Shown here: positions 1-9,600 of the stretch, in pieces | Layout: every line of letters begins with the position of its first letter | How positions within the stretch are numbered: the first letter of the stretch is position 1 | Assembly: GCF_963966145.1 (NCBI RefSeq) | Contig: NC_091047.1 | Coordinates: 9,114,001 to 9,178,000 of the forward strand | Origin: Tenebrio molitor | Lineage: Eukaryota; Arthropoda; Insecta; Coleoptera; Tenebrionidae | Length of the DNA: 64,000 nucleotides | Direction of reading: 5' to 3' | The notes under the pieces: model-generated | Told to the model about the DNA's origin: nothing | Database searches by the model: none | Seen by the model: only the letters and a program-made list of their open reading frames with translations | Translations under genes and position numbers: made by a program

Positions 1-196
1 CCCGTCCTCGTGGATTGAAAAATACCACATTTTCCATTTCTATGTTCATAAAACCATCAACAAATTTGATTAATCCAGACACACAACCTTCATTTCTTAA
101 ATCAATCACTGTGTGTTTGTTTTCAAGCGCCTTGACAATACTTGTTAAATGATTGTAAAAATTAAATTTTTCTTTGGCACCACCATATTCTTGCAT
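1..196 (-). CDS. LSM10: LSM10, U7 snRNP Sm-like protein (partial)
   Basis: The minus strand from an ATG at 196 reads 65 codons to the window edge without a stop. The protein carries an Sm1-type fold signature: a TVIDLRNEG strand followed by SGLIKFVDGFMNIEMENV, which matches the LSM10 pattern of a divergent Sm motif around D.FMNI. LSM10 replaces SmD1 in the U7 snRNP, the particle that cleaves replication-dependent histone pre-mRNA 3' ends in the nucleus. The C-terminal Sm2 half lies outside the window. A TTTTTTTAG just upstream of the ATG could be a splice acceptor, so an untranslated or very short first exon may exist. Family assignment rests on my recognition of the Sm motif; LSM11 or SmD-like proteins are less likely because of the GLIKFVDGFMN stretch. 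Confidence 0.82.
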   Translation of the reverse strand, partial: MQEYGGAKEKFNFYNHLTSIVKALENKHTVIDLRNEGCVSGLIKFVDGFMNIEMENVVFFNPRGR

Positions 197-881
197 TTTG
201 ACTAAAAAAAAATATTCAAGAGTTACTGGTTAAGTGGTTAGTTACACAAAAAAAAAATAGATCTGATGAAGAAATAACTTTATACCTTCAAAGTCTTCAA
301 AGCGTGTACACAAAAAAATGAAACAAACTAAACTCAGATTTCGTTGCTTCTGCAAATTTTTTAGATTTGAAAAATCAAACAATACAACAAATAAACCTAA
401 CCTCAAATGTCAAATAGTTCAACGGTTTATACAAGTAGTTCAAATGATTTATGTATGTTAATGCTTGTTTTAATTATCGCTGGCTACTGTTAATACTGTT
501 TTTTTACAACATTTAACGAATTTAACGAAGAAAATATTTTAACATTATCGTCATTCTCAAACGAAAATTCAAGAGTGTGAAGTGGTTTAGTAAAGCAATT
601 TCGCTTTAGGTTGTTTCTCATAATCTTCTCAAATTAAAGAAGTCACAATACCTATGATTCGTAATAATTTGCAAAACATATTAATTCATTTGTGAAATTA
701 AAAAAACAATCACAAATGGGTATTTGAACTAATTTACAATGAAGATCACATGAACTACGGAACCATTTAGAAATTTCCATCTAAAAATCTAAGAAAAATA
801 GGTTTGTTAATCTATTTGCAGATAAATAAAGTGATAAATCTTGTTACTTCGCAGAAAATTGTTAGAAAATTTTTAACTGTC
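197..881. promoter_or_regulatory. Divergent intergenic region LSM10/SDR
   Basis: About 685 AT-rich bases separate two divergently transcribed genes, so promoters for both must lie here. I see poly-A and poly-T runs but no distinctive motif, repeat or open frame. Confidence 0.4.
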
Positions 882-2149
882 ATGTGGAAATACGTAGCGG
901 GTACAATCGTTGTAGGTTCAGTAACTTACAGTTTATAGTAAGTTCCCATAACCAATAATATTTTGCAATCATATTTACACTGCATTTTTCAAGTCGGTAT
1001 TTCGCCGGAGGTGTGTGCAAGTGTTCTGCAAGGTTAGATGGTTTGGTTGTTGTTATTACAGGTGGAAATTCAGGAATTGGTAAAGCTTTAGCTGTGGAAT
1101 TGGCACAAAGAGGTAAAGGATGAGTCTCAGGAAACACAGCAGTAACAATACAAATTTTGTAGGTGCTACTCTGGTTCTTGCCTGTAGAGACGTAGAAAAA
1201 GGAATTAACGCCAAGAAAGACATTCTGCAGAAGCTGAGCAACAAAAACGTCAAAATATTTATCAAACACCTAGACCTTGCCTCGATTACTAGCATTTTAA
1301 AGTTTTCAGAGTCTTTGAAGTCAGAATTTAATGAGATTTACGCGCTAGTTAATAACGCGGGAATATTCTATTATCCACATACTGTTACAGAGGATGGATT
1401 TGAAATTACATTTCAAGCCAACTACTTAGGTATGACTGAATTAGTTGCTCAGGTCATTTGAACTAATAACTAGATGGTATTTTTACTTTAAAGTACCATT
1501 CAATATTAAATCAATCCTAGAAAAAATACATTACGTTTCTATGAGAATTACAAATTTCAGGTCACTTCATTTTGACCCACAATTTGTTAAGTTTACTTAA
1601 AAAAGCGGATCACTCGCGCATCATCAACGTATCTTCCCAGGCCCACACTTGGGTCAACTTGTATGATCTGAACGCCATCACAAAATCACAAACCGAATTC
1701 AGATCTCATATTGTGGCTTATGGAGTCACCAAGTTGGCTCTAATCTTATTTACGCGTTACTTATTCAAAAAGTTGTCAAGTGAGTATAAAAAAAATGTAG
1801 CCAACAAGTTTTGAATGCATTATTTTTAGACACAAACATCATTGTGAACGCGGTCGATCCAGGAAACGTCGAAACCAATATTTTCCGTCACTTCCCCTTC
1901 TTGAATAACAAGTTCTTATACGCTCTCCAGTGGCCTATAAGATTTCTCGTTGTCAAGAGTCCTCGGCAAGGGGCACAAACACTCTTACATTGTCTTTTAA
2001 CGTCAAATCGGTCAACAGGCCAGTATTACAGGGACTGTAAATTGGCGTTGCCGAGTCCGTTATCTTTGGATGAGAAACTGGCGCAGGACTACTACGAATT
2101 GACGTTGGAAATTCTAGACAATAAGTTTAGTACTGAATCTGAGTGTTAG
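882..2149 (+). CDS. Short-chain dehydrogenase/reductase, retinol dehydrogenase-like
   Basis: Five exons join in frame: 882-937, 994-1112, 1163-1429, 1561-1779 and 1830-2149, all with GT...AG introns, giving 326 aa. Exon 1 encodes a hydrophobic N-terminal anchor starting MWKYVAG. The classical SDR features follow in order: cofactor-binding TGGNSGIG, an ACRD turn typical of NADP(H) users, NNAG, the NVSS serine and the catalytic YGVTK. This matches membrane-bound RDH11-14-like enzymes that interconvert alcohols and carbonyls such as retinol and retinal, but substrate cannot be told from sequence. The exon-intron joins restore the conserved QRGATLVLACRD and NYLGHFILTHNLL segments, which supports the model. 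The stop lies only 17 bp before the next start codon on the same strand, with no polyadenylation signal between. Confidence 0.85.
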
Positions 2150-2166
2150 ATTAGTGCAGAATCAAC

Positions 2167-2958
2167 ATGTGGATCTCACCTGATGGCAAAATTCATAAAT
2201 TAGTGATAGTAGAGGGTGATTGGGGCAAAAAGCCATCAGAACAGACTGAATGCGAAATATTAATCTCCGACTGTCCAGATTTATCAGAGTATAATAACTC
2301 CACTTTAGTGATAGGTGATAGTGATAATTACATAAGTCGTACTTTAGATATATGTTTAAGTACAATGAACGAGCAAGAAACAGCAAAATTCAGGATATCA
2401 CCGGAAAACTTGACGTTCACGGTCAGGTTGGTGCGCATTAAATTTAAAGGATATATTTATCAGTGGGATGCTAAAAAGAAATTTGAAATAGCACAAAACC
2501 ACAAAGAAAAAGGCGTGAATTTGTACAAACAAGAAAGATTCAAAGATGCTGCGTACAGATTTGCCAAAGCATTAAAAATCATATCGTCAATACCAATAGA
2601 CGCTGAGACACCACCTGAAAAAATCGACACCATTCCTGTAAAAGATATTTACATGTTGAAAGCAAATTTGCTTAATAATTTAGCTTCATATTATTTAAAA
2701 ACGGAAAAGTGGTTGCTTACTATCGACACCTGCAAGAGAGTTTTCGATTTTGACAGACATAGTGTTAAAGCCCATTATAAACTTGCAGTCGCATACATGA
2801 AGGATCGCAATTTTGAACAAGCAGAAAAGGAATTCAATGTAGTTTTAGGGTTTGAACCGAACAATAAGGCCGCCAGGGAACATGTAAAACTCGTCAAAGA
2901 GGAAATTCACAAAGCTAACGTCAAGTTTAATTTGCTAGTTAAAAAAATGTTTGTTTGA
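2167..2958 (+). CDS. TPR protein with degenerate FKBP-like N-terminus (FKBPL/AIP type)
   Basis: This is an intronless 263-aa frame. Residues 1 to about 100 resemble a reduced FKBP half (LVIVEGDWG, strands around FTVRLVRI) and lack the usual FKBP active-site aromatics, so isomerase activity is not expected. From about residue 105 a three-repeat TPR region begins with a QNHKEKGVNLYKQERF helix, continues with LLNNLASYYLK and ends with VKAHYKLAVAYM. The lysine and asparagine positions fit a carboxylate-clamp TPR that binds C-terminal EEVD peptides of HSP90/HSP70, as in FKBPL or AIP. That makes a co-chaperone role likely. An in-frame TAG at 2152-2154 fixes the ATG at 2167 as the earliest possible start. 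The orthologue name is uncertain; the TPR call is firm. Confidence 0.75.
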   Translation: MWISPDGKIHKLVIVEGDWGKKPSEQTECEILISDCPDLSEYNNSTLVIGDSDNYISRTLDICLSTMNEQETAKFRISPENLTFTVRLVRIKFKGYIYQWDAKKKFEIAQNHKEKGVNLYKQERFKDAAYRFAKALKIISSIPIDAETPPEKIDTIPVKDIYMLKANLLNNLASYYLKTEKWLLTIDTCKRVFDFDRHSVKAHYKLAVAYMKDRNFEQAEKEFNVVLGFEPNNKAAREHVKLVKEEIHKANVKFNLLVKKMFV

Positions 2959-3062
2959 ATTGTGCCATGAGTGTTTTTTATTTTTAAAAAATTCAATGTA
3001 TTTTTATTAGAGTTAAAGATAAACTATTATTACCAAACTAGTGTAGTTTATTTCTCTTCCAG

Positions 3063-3068
3063 AATAAA
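3063..3068 (+). terminator. Polyadenylation signal AATAAA
   Basis: AATAAA lies about 105 bp after the TPR gene stop, followed by an A-rich run. It would also end any transcript shared with the upstream dehydrogenase. Confidence 0.5.
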
Positions 3069-3230
3069 GAAAAAAAAACATATATCAACAAGTTAGAAGA
3101 CTGCTACACCGTCATGATCACAACGTTTGCGCATGCGTCGTAGCGTAGTAGTTTACAGTAACTGTTCAAATCGGTATAAAATTCTCAATGCATGTTCATG
3201 GAACATAATCACAAATAAAATGTTTACAAA

Positions 3231-4077
3231 TTAATTCAGCCGAGGCTTCTTTTCTGGGGGCGGTTTAATTTTCTCTTGCGAATTTTCGGTCTTAATGTCT
3301 TTTACGTCTACTGTACCATTCTCCATCCCAGCCTTGACAGGAGCAGGTGGTGCTGCTTTTGGTTGTGGAGGTGTGGGCAGCGGAAATTTTTTAATAAGCT
3401 CCCCTAGCAACATATCAACTCTTTGTCTCTGAAACAGAGAACTCGGTTCCTCTCGCGGTTTTTCATCTTTTTTAGCCTTATCTGAAATAGACTTTTGTGA
3501 TTTAAAATCCCATGAATAGCCTTTACTTGGATGGTATCTTGCAAAGCTTGCAACTTCTTCAAATGAAGACTGTAAGTGATGCACTGCAGACAGCTACAAC
3601 AGGTAATTTTTGAAGATCTGTTAATAATTAAGAGACAGAAACATACTAATCTTGAATTTAAGACACTTGCTAAATCTGGTGCTTGATAGACAACCCCTGC
3701 TATGATATAATAATCAGTCAGTGGTGTTACTTGTTGGGGACTGTGTCTGTGTTGCTTTCGAATCACATATAAAATAGGTTCTTGGACATGTAACAAAACA
3801 TATTCTAATCCAGTCATGTTTCTAGGATTAAAATAGTTACAAGTTATAATTAAGCAACTTGAATAACTTACTGAAGTTGATCTGGGGCTAAACGCTGCAT
3901 TTTTACAATCTCATTGTTACAAGTTCTATCAAAAAACGGGTTAGACCGTTCTGAAAAATAATCCATAACATTTGCAGTATTCAGTATTGGAATCCAAGTT
4001 GAATCATGCCATGAAAGACTTAAAGGATTCTCTGGAATACCAGGAACCATACCCAGTCTTCCTGGCATCATCGCCAT
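3231..4077 (-). CDS. MED6: Mediator complex subunit 6
   Basis: Three minus-strand exons (4077-3872, 3821-3647, 3593-3231) give 247 aa, close to the roughly 246 aa of human MED6. The diagnostic core is present: SWHDSTWIPILN, FSERSNPFFDRTCNNE, the QEPILYVIRKQ strand, PLTDYYIIAGVVYQAPDL and RYHPSKGYSWDF, then EEPSSLFQRQRVD and a charged proline-rich tail ending KKPRLN. MED6 sits in the Mediator head module and links it to RNA polymerase II. Exon 3 is taken to begin at 3593 because this gives NSRLLSAVHHLQSSF, matching the family; the next AG would drop two conserved residues. It shares an upstream region with NAA80 on the opposite strand. Confidence 0.95.
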
Positions 4078-4651
4078 ATCTTTTATTTATCCTAAAAATA
4101 GGTAATTAGCTATTTTGAGGATTGAGCGAAAATCCACATACCTAAGATAAAGATTGAGGTTAGCTGATAAAACTAATTCAATGGTATGTTCCACTTACAC
4201 CTTTTTAAAATATTTTGAACACAAAACTCAGGAAATTTAAGTACATAGTTTATTTAAGTGAACTAATCCCTTATTATTTATTATTATTACACAAACTCCA
4301 TCACCTCTGACGCAAATCATTGAACATAACCTTCGTTTATCATTTCAAACTTTTTATGTATTTTTTGTAAACAATAGTATTTTTTCAAATTATGTAATTT
4401 AATTTGTCACACATTTATCTTATTCATTTCATTATATTCTAACAAGATTTCTTGTGTAACTGTTTCTTATGATCTAGTTTCTGTAATGTTCCTAACCACA
4501 CTTTTTCAAAATATATGATAAGTTATTAAAATTTAAGAAAATGATAATTTCGGGTTACAGTTGAATAATAACATGCCCCTCTACACAGTGGGAAACAGGA
4601 GGTATTTTTAAATCTTAAATTCAACAAGAATTTCACTTTTTGTCATTACAG
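4078..4651. promoter_or_regulatory. Divergent region between MED6 and NAA80
   Basis: About 574 bp of AT-rich sequence separate the MED6 start from the first NAA80 coding base. It probably holds both promoters and a noncoding NAA80 first exon, because CATTACAG immediately before the NAA80 ATG looks like a splice acceptor. No other structure is visible. Confidence 0.45.
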
Positions 4652-5197
4652 ATGGAATTAGCAGTGGTTCCCTTGCACCACTATAAAAAATACATGTCTG
4701 ATTGTTGCAAACTGATAAATGATGAATGGAAACGTAGTGAAACAGCTCGAATGCGCAGCTTGGAAAGTTCATCAGACACACTGCCAACAAGTTTAATTTT
4801 ACTAAAGAATGACCAAATTATAGGACATTTAAAACTTTCACCGATTCCCAGTATTTCTGATGCTTGCTTTGTTGAATCAGTGGTGATAGAACGAAAATTG
4901 CGGGGAAAAGGTTTTGGAACGATTTTAATGGAGAAAGCTGAAGACTATTGTAAAAATCATTTACAACTGAAAACAATTTATTTGTCAACACAAGGTCAAG
5001 AGGGGTTTTATAGCAAGTTGGGATATCAAGAATGTCAGCCTATATCTATATATGGAAATTACACACCAACTACAACTATGTGCTGTAAAAATAAAAACCA
5101 ATATAGTAATGGCTGGCAAGGAGCACCAAAACCTCCCCCTCTGCCCTCAAATAAAATTAATGTGAATACAAAGATATATATGAAGAAAAATTTATGA
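4652..5197 (+). CDS. NAA80: N-alpha-acetyltransferase 80 (actin N-terminal acetylation)
   Basis: The frame encodes 181 aa of a GNAT-fold enzyme. After an N-terminal substrate-recognition part come the ACFVESVVIERKLRGKGFG strand-loop, which is the acetyl-CoA pyrophosphate-binding R/Q-x-x-G-x-G motif, and the IYLSTQGQEGFYSKLGYQ helix-strand typical of NAT6/FUS2. A PKPPPLP stretch near the C-terminus fits the polyproline segment by which NAA80 binds profilin-actin. NAA80 acetylates the processed acidic N-terminus of actin in the cytosol. I start at the ATG at 4652 because CATTACAG directly before it reads as a splice acceptor; an upstream TTG in frame is not needed. It is convergent with the BLVRB-like gene. 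Confidence 0.88.
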   Translation: MELAVVPLHHYKKYMSDCCKLINDEWKRSETARMRSLESSSDTLPTSLILLKNDQIIGHLKLSPIPSISDACFVESVVIERKLRGKGFGTILMEKAEDYCKNHLQLKTIYLSTQGQEGFYSKLGYQECQPISIYGNYTPTTTMCCKNKNQYSNGWQGAPKPPPLPSNKINVNTKIYMKKNL

Positions 5198-5272
5198 TTT
5201 CATGCAAATTGGCACATTTGTAAAAAACAAGAATTTTAAACTTATGAATTATGATTCATGTTAAATGCCATA

Positions 5273-5278
5273 AATAAA
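5273..5278 (+). terminator. Polyadenylation signal AATAAA
   Basis: AATAAA lies 76 bp past the NAA80 stop in AT-rich sequence, between two convergent genes. Confidence 0.55.
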
Positions 5279-5494
5279 GTTCAAATATCATTTTATAAGT
5301 GTCTGTTGATAACCTGACTACTTAGTTTGAGTAATAACCTTATCATTTTTTAATCATTGTGGCAATAAACACTTTATTTATGTATGTAATTGTCATAATC
5401 TGGTATCACTTCTTAATATAAATGTTCTTTCCCCATGGTCCCATTTTTTATAACATATCTAATATAATTATCTGTTAAACTTAACAATTAATTA

Positions 5495-6201
5495 TTAATG
5501 CTTAGTGCTGATTCCACACACTTTGCCATGATGCTCTGGTTGTGTGAGGGAGTCAATCAAAAATCTGCCAAGATCATGTTTTGAAATGACTCGTCCTGGT
5601 GATGCATCATGCTTTATTTGGTATTCTGAGCCTGGTTGATCTACAATTTAAAAAATTACTTTAAAGATATTTTCTAAACAAAAAAACCTACCTGCAATGT
5701 GTGGTGGTAAGACTGCAATGAACTTCAAATTAGATGCTTTCACCAAGTCAAATTGGCGCTTATGATCTGCATTCAAATCTTTGAACATAGGAGGTACCTT
5801 ATCTGGCTCATAAAATAAAAATGCAGAGAGGCACACTGACACAATCTCCACATTTGATTCCTTCATAGCTTGTAAAATATTTTTCATACCCTCACTTAAC
5901 ACAGTGGTAGGTTTCAAATCATTACCTGTGCCCAAGACAACTACAACACCATTCACATCTTTTACAGCATTTAAAACATCACTATAGTTTAGAACATCTC
6001 CTTGAACAACTTCCACACTGTTTTTTATATGTTCAGGTAGTTTTGAAGGGTCTCTAACAAAAGCTCTAACATTTAGATCTTCAAAAATTGATTGTTAATT
6101 TTATAAACAAATTTTTGCAACAATATACCTTTCTTGATAGCTGCGTCCACCGCACAAAGACCAGTCATGCCCGTGGAACCGAAAATTACAATTTTTTCCA
6201 T
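5495..6201 (-). CDS. BLVRB: Flavin reductase / biliverdin reductase B-like
   Basis: Three minus-strand exons (6201-6129, 6078-5692, 5640-5495) give 201 aa, close to human BLVRB (206 aa). The N-terminus IVIFGSTGMTG is the Rossmann dinucleotide loop. It is followed by VRAFVRDPSKLP, the GDVLNYSDV segment, VVVLGTGNDLKPTTVLSEG, a CLSAFLFYEPDKVP stretch, FIAVLPPHIADQPG and RVISKHDLGRFLIDSL, each aligned with the NmrA/SDR-like BLVRB pattern. The family reduces flavins and biliverdin IX-beta with NADPH in the cytosol. Joining the exons restores HIA-DQPG across the last intron. The insect substrate is unknown to me. Confidence 0.9.
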
Positions 6202-6672
6202 TGTGAGGCTCTTTCAACGTAAAAAAATCACAAATGAATATTTTTATTTAAACTGTTGATATCAGTTTGTTGACTATGACGCTGTTATTTGCTTTAATTT
6301 TGACAATTCACCGTGATTTGTCACAACTCTTTTTATCAACATGCCACTAGTTCGAAACGTATTGTATCAAAGACCTAAATCGTTCTTTAAAAGTTTATCA
6401 AAGGTCGTAGTTGTTATTTCATCACTTATTTTGTAAATCAACATTAATTCTACTGCATTAATTTGCAATTAAAAAGACACGTTGAATTTAAATATTGAAG
6501 TTTGCAATTTGCGACTTATAAAAAATAACATTTTAGGCTAACGAAATGACACCTGTCAATCCTGTCATGCATGATAATTATAAATTGTAATATTTGTAAT
6601 GTCATAATCTGACAGGTGTCTCTATGTATTTTAATATTTTATTAGGGTTTTTAAAGTGTAATCACATTGAAA
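6202..6672. promoter_or_regulatory. Divergent promoter region BLVRB/NGLY1 with inverted CACCTG boxes
   Basis: The 471-bp region lies between two divergent starts. An 11-bp perfect inverted repeat, GACACCTGTCA at 6548-6558 and its complement at 6610-6620, sits just upstream of NGLY1. Each arm contains a CACCTG/CAGGTG E-box. It may be a regulatory site pair or the ends of a 73-bp palindromic insertion. Confidence 0.45.
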
Positions 6673-9600
6673 ATGAGTTCTGAAGAAGTGTTTCAAAAAC
6701 TAAAATCCAATTCCAGCAGTATTTGTGAAGAAACTGTTCGAATTTTAGTGAAAATTGTCGATAATATTGTAAAAGATCCAAATAACCTAAAAGTGAGATC
6801 TTTACAAAAAAGCAATTCTACCGTAAAGAATAAAATTTTGGCAATAAAAGGCGGTTTGGAATGTTTAAAATTACTGGGATTTCAAGAGGTACATCTTTTC
6901 AATCACTTGCAGCTTTTTCAAAAGAATTTTTTTAGGGTGATACCAATTTTGTTTTACCATCAAGTACACCAATCAGCAAACTGGAAGAAATTAAAAGGAG
7001 TTTATTAAATTTAAAAACTAATGATGTACACCAGGGAGCCATTCCAAAGCTAAAGGTAGAATATATATAGATTTTCTTGTGTCTTCTACTGTAAATTAAT
7101 TAAGTAAGTATGTAATTATTTAACCAATTGTACTATTTGAACATTGTGCTTCAACTCCTTCTTGAAATTGCAACATTATTAATAAGTAAGTGGCAGCAGC
7201 TCCAACAATCTGTTAAAAAAGTTTTATGATTGTTTTGTTTTGAAAAACTGTGACCAATTAATTACTGTGAAAATTAAAGTAGCATCAATACTGAACAAAC
7301 CACATGCTGTGAATTGAAGTGGTCGCTGGTCTACTTGCTGTGAAAAAACCATCAGCTAAAATTATACAATAATTATGTGTAATTAGAAAAAAATAAAATT
7401 TTTACTTTTCTTTTGATAACAGGGTCATTTTCATTCAAAAGAACTTTATGAATTGCCATTCCTGTATTTTTGGCCTAAAAGAAATAAATATTTTAACAGT
7501 GATGTAACATATTCAGTAAGTAGGTACCTCATTTGTTGTTAGGTGACAAGTTACTGTTACATAGAGTATTTCAAGTGAAGTCCAGGCTGTCCACATTAAC
7601 CAAACTAGTGCAGAAACTTTGTTTTTTAGAATCTAGAATCAATCTACAAATATTAACATCTTAAGTTTCATTATAAAAAATTACCATGCTTTCATAATAC
7701 AGATAAAAAACAGTAAAAACCGTTGTTAAAAATTGTGCCGTCAAACAACTCAATATTTGTAATGTGAAACTATCGCTCAATTTATTCCCCACATCTGTTA
7801 AGTAGTCATGAAGTTCCATTAACAATTCAATTCTTCTGAGGCCATGTTTCATTTGGTATTCTTGTTCAGTGCTCACTTTCCAAGACAAATGATTAATTTT
7901 TTCTTTTGCTAAATCAGCCAGTAATTTGTTAATTAAAATAAACCTTTCATACAAAAGCGTAATTAACAGAACAAAATTATTTTGGGCCAGAAATGATATG
8001 AGCGACGGAATAAATAAAACATAATGACTGTTATCATCTTCGGAAAATATGCTATTTTTCATGTACGCATGAGTAATAATTCCTCTTCCCAAAATCGCCA
8101 CGAATCCCAAAGAAATTATAGAAATTTCGTACACAAAGTGTTTACGGTAATTAATATTCACACCCAGATCTTCGAAAATGTCGTCGATTTTTTTAACGTC
8201 TTTGATGGACGATAATACATTGGAACTTTTTGTTATGTTAACCAGGTAAATTATGTAAGTCAAGGCAATTTGTGCGAACAGTTGAAATATAATTCCAATT
8301 TTTGACACCCCAGATGCATAGTTTGCTTTAAGTTTTCTGTTCTTTAAATTGGAAACGGCTAGGTAAAGTAGAACTGAAAAAACGGCAATGTAGATGATGT
8401 TTAGTATTTTTAGTATGTTGAAAATTTTTAATTTGCGAGTTTTATTCTCTATTTTTAAAAAAATCGACGACACGCCAAATATTGCGGTCATAAATATAAT
8501 AGGGTAGACAGCATCACAAATGTTTGTGATAAACATGGTAGGTATAAAATAACTGCCCCCTTTGTTACAATAAATCTTATGACAATGAAGGGAAACAATC
8601 AAATTTGTCCTTAAAATATTGCTGTAGAGCAGTTGGGGCATTAACGTTGATAATCATCTCACTCGGAATTAATGGTCATACATGATTTAATCTGTATGAT
8701 AGAGTTGCACACGATCGAGCTATTATAAACCTAAATGTTAAGTAATAACGTTTAAATTATGAAAATGATTGTGACCATTTTAATCTCTATCAACTCAATA
8801 TTTTATTTTCAGACTGACATCACAGCAAGTAATATTAAGAGTTATCAAGAAAATGACGACGATTTAGATAATGTGAAAAGATTTGTTTTACCCCCGTTGA
8901 CATTGGTAAGTTTTTCGTGCTTTGCGAGTTTACATGAACATTAGAATTGATAAAAAAAAACAAACAGATATTTGTTTTTTAAGATTACAATCGATCACTC
9001 TAAATCTAACATACCTGAGTGTTAATTACAATTTATTTATTTTTTAAAATACAATTTTAATTACACATAATAAACCGGATGTTGACTCCACTTCGCGCAT
9101 ATGAATTTTGCTAAAGAGTAAAGACAGAAAAAAGGTATATTTTCATAGATAGACATATTTAGAGCAGAAAGATATTTACCTGGACGGAACCAGAAAAAGC
9201 GCTGTTATTAATTAATTACAAAGATTGAAAATGATACGTTTTCTAACACATCCATGTAAGAGCGTCTTTGTAAGCCACATTTTTTGTCTCCTTCCAAGAA
9301 CAAGTTAAAATAATTGATCACTGTCACTCATTTTACTGAGTATGTAAAAGTATTCTTGACAAATGTAGTCTTCACGTAGGCCCAGACCAATATATTTTTT
9401 CAATGTTTGGCCACAGAAAAAAAAGTACATAATATGGTAATAAAAAACAAACTATGTATTTATATAAATTGTGATTCTGTTTGGGATATCTAATTGAGTT
9501 AAAAACGCTGTCAAGGTGTGTTAAATACAATTAAAATAATAATACATAATAATAAAATAGTATCAATATGAAATCTAATTTTTTTTATATGGGGTCATTA

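Noticed and set aside
4640..4651. NAA80 start at an upstream TTG
   Set aside because: CATTACAG just before the ATG at 4652 looks like a splice acceptor, and the ATG gives a normal family start.
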